Shown here: positions 33,281 to 44,161 of the stretch, piece by piece
How positions within the stretch are numbered: the stretch's first letter is position 1
Layout: each line of letters opens with the position of its first letter
Assembly (NCBI GenBank): GCA_019915135.1
Contig: JAHLMK010000008.1
Span: 1,178,001-1,242,000, forward strand
DNA: 64,000 nucleotides
Direction of reading: 5' to 3'
Source: Strobilurus pachycystidiatus
Taxonomy: Eukaryota > Basidiomycota > Agaricomycetes > Agaricales > Physalacriaceae
Made by a program: the position numbers and the translations under genes
Notes under the pieces: model-generated
Database searches by the model: none
Told to the model about the DNA's origin: nothing
What the model saw: the letters and a program-made list of their open reading frames with translations, nothing else

Positions 33281-33442
33281 TTTTGACGCGCGGTGAACGT
33301 TGAGCTGAAGAGAGCCGAGGTAGGCAGACAAAATGAATCGACCCTTGCGACGTCATCGATCAGAGCCACCGGCATTGCTACCGGCAGTTGGACGGATGGA
33401 GGACGACCACCACTCAAAGCGCCTTGTCGTTGGTCTGCGAGG
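33281..33442. promoter_or_regulatory. Divergent promoter region, CutC / M28 protease
   Basis: 162 bp between the two ATGs. GC-rich, no TATA box seen. The protease frame stays open upstream through GTG only, so its ATG at 33443 decides the start. Confidence 0.45.
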
Positions 33443-36437
33443 ATGTCGATCTTGCGGAAAATCAGCACCGTCTCGGCGTTTCGCACGGCCCCTACTACGC
33501 TACTGATTCTGCTGTTCTATCTGGCAGTGTTCATCTCAGTCTATATCACCGACCTGCTTCCGAATGTTCCGGAAAATCAAGGCGGCTTGGACTTGGAGCA
33601 GGCCTACGCAGATCTTCACAAGGTGACTGGCCGTCCCTTTTACTGGCGAGCGAGCTAATTTCTCGGAAGATTGCGGCGCGCCCGCACCCGTACAACAGTC
33701 ATGCGAACGACGACGTCAGGTCGCATCTTCTCCAGCGAATCCAACACATTACCGCCGGCCACAAGTTTGCCCACATCGACAATGATTTGACGTCAAACGG
33801 CTCTTGGGCCTCTGGTGCATACGGTGTATACTTTGAAGGAACCAATATACTGGTCAAGATCGACGGCACCTCCGCGGAGTACCAAGACAATGGCGGCGTA
33901 CTGTTTTCCGCGCATTACGACTCTGTGTCAACCGCTTCCGGCGCGACAGATGATGGCATGGGTGTTGCTACATTGCTACAGCTCATAACCTACCTCGTTG
34001 AACACCGTCCGACGCGGACCGCCGTATTCAACATCAACAACGGCGAAGAAGACTGGTTGAACGGTGCTCATGCGTCTGTATTCTCTGCACAAAGTCAAAG
34101 CCTCGCTGATAGACTTGTAGCTTCCTCCGGCATCCGTGGTCTAATCTTACGACAACTTTCCTCAACCTTGAAGGTGCCGCTTCTGGAGGGTAAGTGCAAA
34201 GCGAGTCTACCTGATAGTGTTCTTATCCTGTGTAGGCGCCCACTCCTCTTCCGAGCCACGTCCGGCCCACCAGTTCTCTCATTCAGCAACAAATTTGTCC
34301 CACATCCCCACGCCAACGTCCTCTCCTCTGACGCCTTTGCTCGCGGTCTCATTCGTTCTGGTACAGATTTCTCTGTCTACTACGATGGGGCCGATATGAG
34401 TGGGCTCGATCTAGCCTTCTATCGGGGGAGAAGTAAATACCATACCAAATTTGATGCCATTCCTCACACTGTCGGTGAAAAGGCGGCGCTCTGGGCAATG
34501 ATGGAAGCAGCTAAGGGTTCAGGAATTGCGTTACTCGAGGATACCGGTGCCATGCACTCAAAGTCTAGCTCTCAGCCGGTGTATTTTGATCGTAAGCTTC
34601 CTTGCCTATTGGTACACCCGCGTCTCTAATCATTGTTTGCACAGTGTTCGGGGCTGCGCTAGTAGTGTTTCCTCTCAGTCTGATGATTACCTTCAACATC
34701 GTATTCTTGGTGATCGGTCCTGTCATCCTCATCCTGTTCATTGCCTGCGAAGCTGCCATCCAGCATAATAGACGGCGCTACATCCAGAACGGGGACGCTC
34801 CCGGCAGCTCTGACAACTTGTGGGATCACTTCTGGACATGGATGATCGAGTTCCGATGGCTGAGAACCTTCTGGAGTTGGGCCAAGTTCTGGATAGCCCT
34901 GATCGTAACGATTGGACTGCAGGTCTTGCTATCTTTCGGATATATCAGATTGAATGCTTTCGTGAGTTAGACGCGTATCCTTCAAGAAGATATTTGACAT
35001 CACTCCAGATGGTATATTCGTCGCCTTACCTCGTATTCCTCTCGTCGTTTGCACTCGCCTATCTTAGCATGACGCTTGTTCTCGATATTCCTCTTCCAGG
35101 TGTCAAGGCTCAAATTCCAGAACAACAGAAACAGACCGTCCTTCTGCAGACCTATCTATTCACTTGGATCCTCCTCATATTTGCGACCATTCAGAGTAAT
35201 GGGAGTAGCATTGGTGGGTTCTACTTCGTAACCATCTGGAACGTCCTGGTTTTCGTGGCTTGCTGTATCGGATGTATCGAGGGGATGCTAGGTGCACAAG
35301 GCACTCATCCTGTCGTCGTGACTCTGCAGCAACCAACGCCTGCCGAAGAGCGAAGGGACAATTTCGAAGAGGCAGACGAAAGCACGCCTCTGATTCCACG
35401 TGCAAGACATGACGTGACTATCATCGGTGGAGAAGAGACGGGCGCGATTGGATGGTGGTTCATCCAGATGCTCATCGTCGTTCCCGTACCGTTGATTCTA
35501 CTGTCGCATATCGCTATCATGCTCATGGGAGCGATGCCGCAGACGTTGGCGGATGGGAGCAGTCCTGTCACCGGTAAGCTCGTACAATTGCATGACTTCG
35601 ATCTCTAAATGCCCTTCTTTCTCAGTGTATGGAGCCATATCACTTCTGAGTGTGCTTATGATCGTGCCCGTTGCTCCGTTCAGCTTCAAGTTGCACTCCG
35701 CCATAAGATATCTCCTCCTCCTCATATTCGTCGCCACCACTCTGTACGGATGGCTCAGTTTCCCCTTCGACCAAGAATCTCCCTTAAAGGTCTTCTTCCA
35801 ACAAAGGGTGGCGGTGTCGGCCTCCGACACACAAGTCATAACTTCTCTCACTGGCGCGGCAGCATATATACGCACCATAATACCGTACCTTCCTTCGGCT
35901 GCAGGCAAGGAGATAGCGTGCACGCCGTCAGGAACGCGGTTGTCGCTTCAGCAATGCGACTGGATCAGCGAGCTCACGCCTGCCCCGGTCGCCAACTTCA
36001 CCTCTGATTCCTGGTTGACTGCAACCGCAAACAGGACGGGAAGTGCCTCTGCGCAAATATCAGTCCATGGAATCAACACTCGTTCGTGCCGACTGTATTT
36101 TGACGACAATGCGGTGACGCGCTATCATGTGCATGGCAGCGAGGACGTGATGCAGCCTCGCTTCGAAGTTTCCTCGACCGGTGTCAAGGAGTTGCGCTTC
36201 TGGAGTCGCATTTGGGACAGAAACTTGACCGTCGATATCGACCTGGCGAAGGAAGTCCCAGAGACTTTGGGGAGAGTGGCTTGTGAGTGGAACGAGTACC
36301 AGAGCGGCACTGTTGGGATGGATTCCGGCGCAAGGATACCTGCGTTTGAGGAAGTGCTCTCTTTCTTACCGAAGTGGGCAGCTGTGACGAAGTTGACGGA
36401 CGGGTTGGTCGAGGTTTCAAGTGACATTATCATTTAG
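33443..36437 (+). CDS. Vacuolar membrane Zn protease, M28 family (Pff1-like)
   Basis: Multi-pass membrane metallopeptidase of the M28 family, orthologous in layout to yeast Pff1 (YBR074W) of the vacuole membrane. Starts MSILRKISTVSAFRTAPTTL with a first helix LLILLFYLAVFISVYITDLL. Luminal catalytic domain: IAARPHPYNSHAND, zinc/catalytic residues in SAHYDSVSTASGATDDGMGV (H, D), NNGEEDW (catalytic and binding Glu), and YHTKFDAIPH (H). Then six or more membrane helices (for example LFGAALVVFPLSLMITF, WIALIVTIGLQVLLSFGYI, FVATTLYGWLSF) and a C-terminal luminal beta domain ending EVSSDIII at 36437. Introns include about 33622-33668, between HK and IAARP. About 850-900 residues, usual for the family. 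Confidence 0.92.
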
Positions 36438-36689
36438 GCATTTTACATCGTTATATTGTATCTTCTGACTTTGCGATTCATCTTTGTCAATGTACCACTA
36501 CGCGTGTTTTGAATCATAGTAACTTTCATCTAAAAAGAGGGGTGTGTCAGTCGAACGGTCAGCTCTCGAAACCTGGACACATAGATACTTGGCAGAATGA
36601 CAGAATTCTTGGAGGAGCTCTAGCCCGTCTAGTGTGTAGATCAGAAAGTGTAGGATGGCATCCTTGAGTAGTTGCATACTAGCAAGGTC
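36438..36689. other. Intergenic, convergent 3' flanks
   Basis: 252 bp between the stops of the M28 protease and the small HTH protein. AT-rich, no visible coding potential. Confidence 0.6.
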
Positions 36690-37366
36690 TCAATCCTGAG
36701 TGACATGACAAGGTGTGTCCGGTTCAATGTCGCGAATGGGACTGGACGAAATTGTGATGTATTCAATACCGGCATTGTCCCTCGGCTCTTCGTCCTCCAG
36801 GGCTATAGGAGAACTCGAAAGCAGATTGACAATGACGGGCTCGACGTTTTCAAGCCTCCTAAGCCGTTTGGAGCGACGACGGGGGGTTCCGGGAACTCCA
36901 GACGACGGTCTCTTGCGAGGTTTCCTGTGGAGTCGCAGATCCGTCATGCAGACTTTGGAGGTGGTGAATTCTCTTACCCTCGGGTAGTATGCACTACCGG
37001 CATGGTTAGAATGACACCAACAGAAGAATGTCTCCCCGTACCAGGACTTTCTTCATCGGAGATGTCAATAACCTCAATGGGTTCCTCTTCCACAGGCAAG
37101 GGTAGATCCACATCCTCATCGTTACACAGAATGCGTTCATCCTCTTTCACGTTGTCGCCATATCGCTTGGGGTGCTCGCAGATTGTCCAAAGAACCGCGG
37201 TCGATACATGGTACTTGTTCTGCAGCTCCTCCCGCGAGAGTCCGGATTGGTATTGAAAGCGTATGAGTGCCCTTTCTTTTCGGTTGAACTTGAGGCTAAG
37301 GCGTACAATCAGAAAGTAGCCGTGGGTGAGACTCCGAACGTACCGTTCATCAGGCTGATTCTCCAT
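36690..37366 (-). CDS. Small nuclear-type protein with HTH-like segment and SUMO-interaction-like motifs
   Basis: Not a named family that I recognise. Two exons: ATG 37366 (MENQPDERYVRSLTHGYF) to about 37037, then an intron (GTACGG...AAAG, to about 36963), then an exon ending HVTQD at 36690. Residues 30-60 (RKERALIRFQYQSGLSREEL then QNKYHVSTAVLWTIC) look like a helix-turn-helix of the resolvase/psq sort (GLSREELxxxYxVSxxxVxxI). The second part has two hydrophobic-acidic motifs, PIEVIDISDEE and IEYITISSSPIRDIE, that fit SUMO-interacting motifs, and a strongly basic nuclear-localisation-like patch (TPRRRSKRLRRLE). A DNA-binding nuclear regulator tied to SUMO is inference. The apparent upstream start at 37396 is a TTG. 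Confidence 0.55.
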
Positions 37367-37508
37367 GGCAAGATGACGATGGGGAACCGGTAGCAAGCAA
37401 GTGAAGAACTTATGATAGATATACCCTTTGCACTCGCTTCCAAATCAGAAAGGTTTCGTTGAAAGAAGGACACTGATTTGCTTAAATAACATTCATCAGA
37501 GTTAAGCT

Positions 37509-38301
37509 TCAATACACAGCCCGCTGTTCATACGCGCTAACCATCTTCCGAACGTTAGGGCATATGGCGAGGCGGACACGCTCGGTGTCAGGTAGGATAC
37601 CCTTCCCACGAGTCTCCAGCCAGAGTGCAAAATCCATGAAGCCTCCACGGTCCCTAGCAACCTTGGCCAGTTTGTCGCGCTGAAATGACCATTTGAGCTT
37701 CCGCATTATAGGAAGCAGTGTGCGAGAGATAGCGAACGACGATGATTCGATGTCAGGGAGAACGTGTGACTGATGAAGATCCTTAAGAAGAGCGTTGTTT
37801 GGTGCGGAGAGACGCCGCTGGAGCTGGTGAGCAATTAGATTGCCTGCGTGCCTCCGCAGGAGGCGCTGGCCTGACTCGTATTGGAGGATACTCTTGAAAA
37901 TGACTTAGTAAGATTTGAGGGTCTTCATTAGTGTCACGCACAGGTTGAGAGTTCAGGTATGCACCCATGCGCCACCTTCGCTCAACACTGAGCCCGCGCA
38001 TGACGCCGCGACGAACCAGATCGGGTATCGTTGGGCGAAGAGGGTAGCCTGCGGGACTCTGTCCAAACAACGAGTGTTTGACCCGAGAAGGTGTAGTGAT
38101 TCTGAGCCGAACATGGTGCAGCGCGGGATCGGCGGCAAGTGTTGCGAAAAGAGGTGATACCTGCGAAATAGAAGCAAGGTCGGGCAAGTCTAAATATGAA
38201 ACTGAATTGTGTGAGCTGCATTGATCAGCGAATACATGGATTGAATGCATACAAATGTGAAGAACGATTTCCGAGGGTACATACAGAGTGTCGATATACA
38301 T
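37509..38301 (-). CDS. F-box protein
   Basis: Substrate adaptor of an SCF ubiquitin ligase. After removing the first intron (donor GTATGC, acceptor TTCAG) the N-terminus reads YVPSEIVLHIF-SYLDLPDLA and SISQVSPLFATLAADPALHH, a full F-box (LPxEIxxHIFxYLDLPDL). The rest of the protein (GLSVERRWRMGAYLNSQP, LLRRHAGNLIAHQLQRRL, MRKLKWSFQRDKLAKVARDR) carries no repeat domain that I recognise; similar Agaricomycete F-box proteins have the same layout. ATG 38301 is the first ATG in frame. Translation further upstream opens only with TTG, so an extra 5' exon is possible. It ends YEQRAVY at 37509. Target unknown. Confidence 0.75.
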
Positions 38302-38908
38302 GGACGGGGTATAAGTAGCTGGTCGTGGTGGCGGTACAAGTCCTGACAACAGCAGTTTGTTTGCCAACCGCTTCTAAATGTGGATACCCACGCGTTTGAA
38401 ACGCGTCACAATCTTTGAGGCAGAAGTCCTGCAGATCGAAGTCATGCCTGTGGCCATAGTCGCCAGACACGAGACGGTGGTTGGCTCTATACAGAGTCGA
38501 CAGAAGACTACATTGACTATTAGCTGGCTGTACAGCATGATCACGAGATCTGAGAACGAATACACGAAAGCGAGACAGCGAACAAGGACGCGAACCTCAA
38601 GTTGAGATGTACAGTATGTATGTACGTATGGTACAGAAAGCTATAAACATATAGTGTAACGAGAGCTATGTGCAAAGGTGGAAGTGTCAAGTTGTTTTCT
38701 ACAGGGAGCCAGTCGGAATATGCTTGATTTTATCGGAAGTACAGTTGGTGTCAGGTGGAAGGTTTTCGTTGAATGAGTGAGTGCGTTACTGGATGTTGGA
38801 AGGTCGAGAGGAACGTAAAACAAGAAAAGGCATCTGGCTGTGAGACAGTATGAGACGCAACGAGGACAAGAGAGCGAGATGGAATGAACGGAATGGGGGA
38901 GAGGACCG
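38302..38908. other. Intergenic: F-box promoter and DUF6533-type gene 3' flank
   Basis: 607 bp between two minus-strand genes. Open frames in this stretch (for example 38641-38940 -) are Ser/Leu low-complexity without homology. Nothing else seen. Confidence 0.55.
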
Positions 38909-40922
38909 CTACATGGTAGCCGACTGCTTCTCCACGTCAACTCTAATGCCTGTTAGGCTTGGAGCCCGATGAACGGACCGGAACCCCAATTCACAGGCCC
39001 GGTAGGCGGGAGCGGGAGTACGGGGTGTATGGGTCATTTCGTGACTGGAATCTCCGCTAGTGCGACGGGAGGAGTCCGTGATTGGTTCGCCATCGTCACC
39101 ACCTATAGCGGTGCTCAAACTTCCCATGTCCATTCCCATTCCGAGGCGAATGTCATCCATCTCGGCATCTTCTTGGTCGGCGCTCATCTCCAAATCGTGA
39201 TGAATGCTGCCGAGGGTGCTGAGAACAATGTTGGAATCGACAGTACGCGTATGACGACCGCCACCATATCCGATTCCCATACCAGACTTGGTGCGGTGAG
39301 GCGGAGTGAAAGGCGAGGACGTGTTATGTGTAACCGATTTCGTCGTGAAGGCAGCCATGCCCGTGCCTTCGGAGTGCGAGACCGTCTCCGACCCACGCTC
39401 GCGGAGATCAAGGATCTGCAATATACCTTGAGTTCTAATAATGAACATGGAATGAACTTCACTGACTAGTCGACACGCCAGCACTGGACCCATCATTACA
39501 CTCAGCGGAATATTGATAGCAGATATGACCTGGCGGGGTCTTCGAAAGAGTCAGCAGGGGAATTATACGTAGCAGACGGGAACTTACTGCAGATAGAAAA
39601 TACCATTGATCAAGTTCGCGATGGAAATCAAGATGTAATAGAAGACTCCTGGGAACAAATTTTAGTAACACATCGAACTGTGACCGCTTGCAAAGCTTGC
39701 CTTCACGAATGAAGGTCTGAATTAGACGACTGTTAGGTCCGCCGTTACGTCTTCGAATAGCGAATGCCTTGACGATGGTCATAAGAGTGACTAGTGTGTC
39801 GAAAAGAAGCGGCGCGATCTTCCATCCGGGTTAGAGAACGTCGATAAAGTATGCACGCGACTTACAAAGAATCCTAGCATAATATTGAGGTGGCAACAAG
39901 AGTGATAGAAGAGCGGAACGTACCAAGAAGGTGGGCAGAATGGGGTTTCGACATGGGGAAGCAGGGGCCGCGATCCTGGTTAACGTTTAGGTACTGTCAG
40001 ATATCTGTGCATGTATGCGCTTGACAACTCACATAGGGCGGCGCAGTGAACGGGAGAACTATAAAATAAGTCGGTATCTTCGAAAGGCGTGAGATCAGTC
40101 TGTGCGGCACGTACGCAGCATCTGAGTCGTATCAACATAGAGCTGATACGCCACAACCCCTGCAATGGCGGAGATGAGGAACCATAGAATGTAGACGTTC
40201 CGGTTGAAGAAGGCGTATGTACGAATCAAAAGAACGGCTGTGAGAGAGTGAGCTTCAAGGCGAGCGAAATGAAACGGACAAGGCGCACATTCCGACCCAA
40301 CCTGATTCCACATGGCGAGGGCCACGGGAATCTGAGAAGATTCGATCAGTACTGTAATTTTGGAGCGCATACATGCATGAGTGTCGTACCCTGTATATCT
40401 TTTCACACGTCTCGCGATCGTGGTCGACGACGAAGCAGAAAAGAAGGTAGGGAACGACGATGATCACCCAGTACCTACGTCGAACGATCAGAGTGCGCAG
40501 GAGAGAGAAAAGCAGCAACAGAATCACCGGCAGAAGAGGTAGGCGACTTTGACAGGAGTCCAGTGAGTCTTCCAGACCTTGTGTGTACAGTGTAAGCAGG
40601 AGCAACAGACGATGGAGAGACAAGGAATTTACAAAGCGCCACTCCCGATGTAGGCTGATGATCCAATCCCAAAGGACCACGGCATCTAGAGGGCGGACGA
40701 CGCGTAAGTGGGCAGCGACAAGCAGGAAAAGACGACTTACACATCGCTGAGGACGCGTCGCAAGCAAGGTGAATACAACGGACGACGACGACGACGACAA
40801 GCACATACCACAAAAGTAGATCTGGAATATCGATGAGCACCGTGGAGTCGTGAGGAGACGAGGTCAGCACGTACCTGGGTGATATTGATGAATCTATGCG
40901 CCGTCGTAGGTGTGTCCTCCAT
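38909..40922 (-). CDS. Seven-helix membrane protein of the DUF6533 type
   Basis: Agaricomycete membrane family of unknown function, expanded in mushroom fungi. The N-terminus MEDTPTTAHRFINITQ (ATG 40922) continues after short introns into DAVVLWDWIISLHREWRF, VWKTHWTPVKVAYLFCR and YWVIIVVPYLLFCFVVDHD: the DUF6533 pattern (VWDWLxxLxxEWRxVW...WxxxKxxYxxxRY). Further helices are AVLLIRTYAFFNRNVYILWF and ISAIAGVVAYQLYV. The C-terminal cytosolic region (39496-38909) is Ser/Asp/Gly-rich with SADQEDAEMDDIRLGMGMD and ends VEKQSATM. At least seven introns. A receptor-like role has been guessed for such families from their topology, but nothing here proves it. Confidence 0.8.
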
Positions 40923-41486
40923 ACTGAATATCAATGGCCTTCAAGGACAGGGACGACGAGGAGGGCAGCGGAAAGAGCGAGGACAGAAAGGAAGAAGGCA
41001 AAGAAGGATGATGGTGGTTCGGAAACAAAGACTGAGGATCGTATTTCAGGCGGGCTTCTTTCTTGGCTGCATGTGCCCAAACAGAGGACGCAACTGGACA
41101 TGACGAGGACATCCGCCGCTTCCTCTGCCAGATACGTATTCGGCCCACTGTAAAGCATATTTGATTCCTTATTTTAGACGCCGACCGTGCCCCGTGCTCG
41201 CGCGCCAGCCCAGCGGCTTCCAGCGAAAAGGTGCATTGCGAGACCGTGTCTATCGCGCAAGGAGCTCGGCTATTACGTCCTGGTTGCTGTCCAGCAAGCT
41301 TTGGCATAATAGCTCTTCGGGTCCGTTGGCTACACGCCCACAGCGCTGCCCTCCTTGCCCGCGTCGTCGTTGCTGTCTGGGAGGTGAGGCTGATTCTGAT
41401 CTCGTTCTTACTTGGTAAAAACCTCCGCGATCCGCCGGTACCTCGTGCTCGGACATTCGGAGAAGACACCTCTGCGTCATACACCC
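40923..41486. other. Intergenic, divergent promoters of the DUF6533-type gene and ALG9
   Basis: 564 bp. A 218-codon minus-strand frame (40894-41550) overlaps both flanking genes and is low in family-like signal (Ser-rich and Lys-rich runs, no domain), so I treat it as chance. A GA/AG-rich purine run lies at about 40950-41010. Confidence 0.5.
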
Positions 41487-43902
41487 ATGTCGGGTGCAAC
41501 TCAAACTTTGCGTTTTCGACGCCCAGAGACTGGGGAACCCCCAGCACCAAAGCCTAAAAAGCAAGATAGACATGGCGGCATTCTACAGGATCAGCTTCGC
41601 AGGTTCCCCGGCCCTCACGCACTTGTTGCATGGTTCATTTACAAGTTATTCGCAGGGCTGACCGCGCGCAATGGAGTCCAAGCTTCAGTCTGGCATTCCG
41701 CATACTCTTCTTAATACGCTTCGCCACCGCAATGTATTCCAACATCGACGATTGTGATGAAGGTGAAAAAATTAAATTATGCCAGCGCATCAATTGACTA
41801 CTTCTCAAGTCTACAACTTTTGGGAGCCTCTCCACTTTTTTGACAAAGGATACGGCTTTCAGACCTGGGAAGTGTCTCCTCAATACGCGATCAGAAGTTG
41901 GGCCTACATTCTCCTCCATCTCTTGCCAGTACGAGTCGCTTCTCTGATTTTCGGCAGTGACAAGGTACGGTCACTCTATACCTTCAACAATAGGGATGTT
42001 GACATGTCATCGCGCGTCAGCGACCAGCGTTCTTTGCCCTCCGAATCACCCTCGCAGCTGCCAGCACATTCTCAGAAGTATTCCTGTACCGCAAAGTATA
42101 CGAAAGCGTCAACAACAAGGTCGGACGCTACCTGTTCTTCATGCTCGCGTCTAGTGCTGGAATGTGGAACGCTTCAACGGGCAAGTTTGACCAACTCAGA
42201 CATTCAATCGTCTAACCTCTCTAGGGTAGCCTTCCTTCCCTCAACCTTTGCAATGTACCTGTCAACGTTCGCGTTCGCGAGCTCCCTTGCCCCGTCTTCT
42301 ACCAAAAACACCTACCGTACTCTGATTGTTACTGTGTCATTCGCTGCGGGAGCTATCATCGGATGGCCCTTCTCGCTTGCACTGGCGATTCCGTTTGTTT
42401 TCGAGGAACTCTTCGTCCTCGCAGGGGACAGAGTCCCGGTTGCTTCGCGCGGGACCTGGATGATGGCACGCTGGCAGCGTCTGTTTGGAGCGGGGGCCCT
42501 TTCGGCCTTGATCTTTGTACGTCTGTGGCGGTTTTAAACGCCATTGTCAAGCCTATTGACGCGTCTTTCCAGATTCCCGTAATTGGCATTGACAGTTTGG
42601 CGTATGGGAAACTAGCGATCGTACCCTGGAATATCGTTCGATACAACATATTCTCAGATCGCGGACCTAACCTCTACGGGACATCTCCGGCCAACTTCTA
42701 TATCCTCAACCTTCTACTGAACTTCAATATTCTGCTCCCTCTTGCTCTGATTTCGCTCCCCGCCCTTGTCATTACTTATTTCGTGGACCGAAAACGTTTG
42801 GGATTCGTTACTCCGACATCAGAAGAAAGCTCGCCGTTCACGTTACTTGGCCTGAGGCTCTTGCCATTTTACCTTTGGACGACGATTCTGTCACTCCAGG
42901 AACACAAAGAGGAAAGGTTCATGTTCCCTGCATACCCGCTTTTATGCTTCAACGCCGCCGTGGCCGTTTACCTCGTCCGTGGATGGTTGGAAACCGCGTT
43001 CATAAAGATTACCAAATCACCGTATCAAGTATGTACTTTGACTGACGGTTCAGCGAGTTCAGCGGGACTGATCAAACTTTTCTTCAGGCAAGCCGATCCC
43101 CGATTTTCAGGTCATTCACAGGATCGGTCGTACTCTTTTCGATTCTTATTTCAGCCTCACGTATTATGGCCCTCTGGCACTACTACCATGCTCCTCTTTC
43201 CCTTATGTACGCCTTGGAGTCAAGAGAGCTACCTCGACTACTCAACGAGACAGGATTACTTCCAGCGGCTGTACCTATCGCCGGTAGGACTGGTGAAGTA
43301 CGAGAGCAGAGGATCGATCTTTCTCCCGTTAAAGATTTCGGACTTACCCTTTGTATTGGGAAGGAGTGGTACCGGTTCCCAGGATCGTATCTTGTACCGA
43401 CAGGGGTGCGAGTTGAATTCATCAAGAGCGAATTCGAGGGTCTCCTCCCAGGCCATTTTGCCGAAAGTCAAAATGGTCCTCCTACCTCGCTGCTTTGGCC
43501 GCGCCCAGAGACGCGGGTTATGCCGCCAAGTATGAATGATCTCAACATAGAGCAACCTGCTCACTATGTATGTGCCTTTCTGCTCGTATACTAGCTTAAA
43601 CTGACTGATCGGCTTGGAACAAAAAGGTTTCAGTAGAACAATGCGATTATCTGATGGACTTGGACTTCCCTGATGACCCATCTTCCTCCGCTTTGGAGCC
43701 CCGCTACGCCACTCTTACCGATACGTGGGACAAGGTTGACTGCCGTCCTTTTTTGGATGCGGCTCATTCCCCTCTCCTCGGTAGAGCTCTGTGGTTCCCC
43801 GGAGATGCTTGGCGTGACATGAATTCGTGGGGCGATTATTGTCTGTTGAGGAATAAGGAAAAGGTTGAGAGTAAAATCCGAAAGATGCGGACGCCGCTGT
43901 GA
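41487..43902 (+). CDS. ALG9: Dolichyl-P-Man alpha-1,2-mannosyltransferase ALG9
   Basis: GT22 family ER enzyme that adds the seventh and ninth mannose to lipid-linked oligosaccharide in N-glycosylation. Exon 1 is MSGATQTLRFRRPETGEPPA to the AG|GTTCCC donor; exon 2 joins as RADRAQWSPSFSLAFRILFL and then RFATAMYSNIDDCDE, followed by VYNFWEPLHFFDKGYGFQTW (the GT22 signature with the DD/E and EPLH motif). Later: STAFLPSTFAMYLSTFAFAS, KEERFMFPAYPLLCFN (typical HKEERFxxPxYP) and many membrane helices. The C-terminus holds SLLWPRPETRVMPPSMNDLN and the soluble tail ending KMRTPL at 43902. Complete, normal length. Introns are short and in usual places. Confidence 0.95.
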
Positions 43903-44161
43903 ATGCGCTCGGGATAATAAAATAACTCGTAAATAATCTGGGTACTAGATTGATATTCAAGGGATATCTACGAGAGCGTGGTGTCGAGTGGCCAAGAACT
44001 GAATAAATCGTGGTAGAATTGTATACTATCGTGCACTGCAGGTACACGAACCTCCCACGGCAATTTCCGCAAAAGTCGCCAGAGCCCAATGCCCATTGCC
44101 CAGGCAGCCTAGCCTGACCGGACCGTAGATCCGAACGTAACTCAAACCATCACAGATTCAC

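Noticed and set aside
40775..40800. GAC trinucleotide run as a microsatellite of interest
   Set aside because: It is short (about six units) and lies in a predicted intron of the DUF6533-type gene. Such runs are common.
40894..41550. 218-codon minus-strand frame overlapping two genes
   Set aside because: It overlaps the first exons of the DUF6533-type gene and ALG9, has no family signal and contains low-complexity Ser and Lys runs. Treated as chance.
43970..44010. tRNA-like box A (GAGTGGCCAAGAAC)
   Set aside because: No matching box B (GGTTCGANTCC) and no cloverleaf partner within 90 bases.
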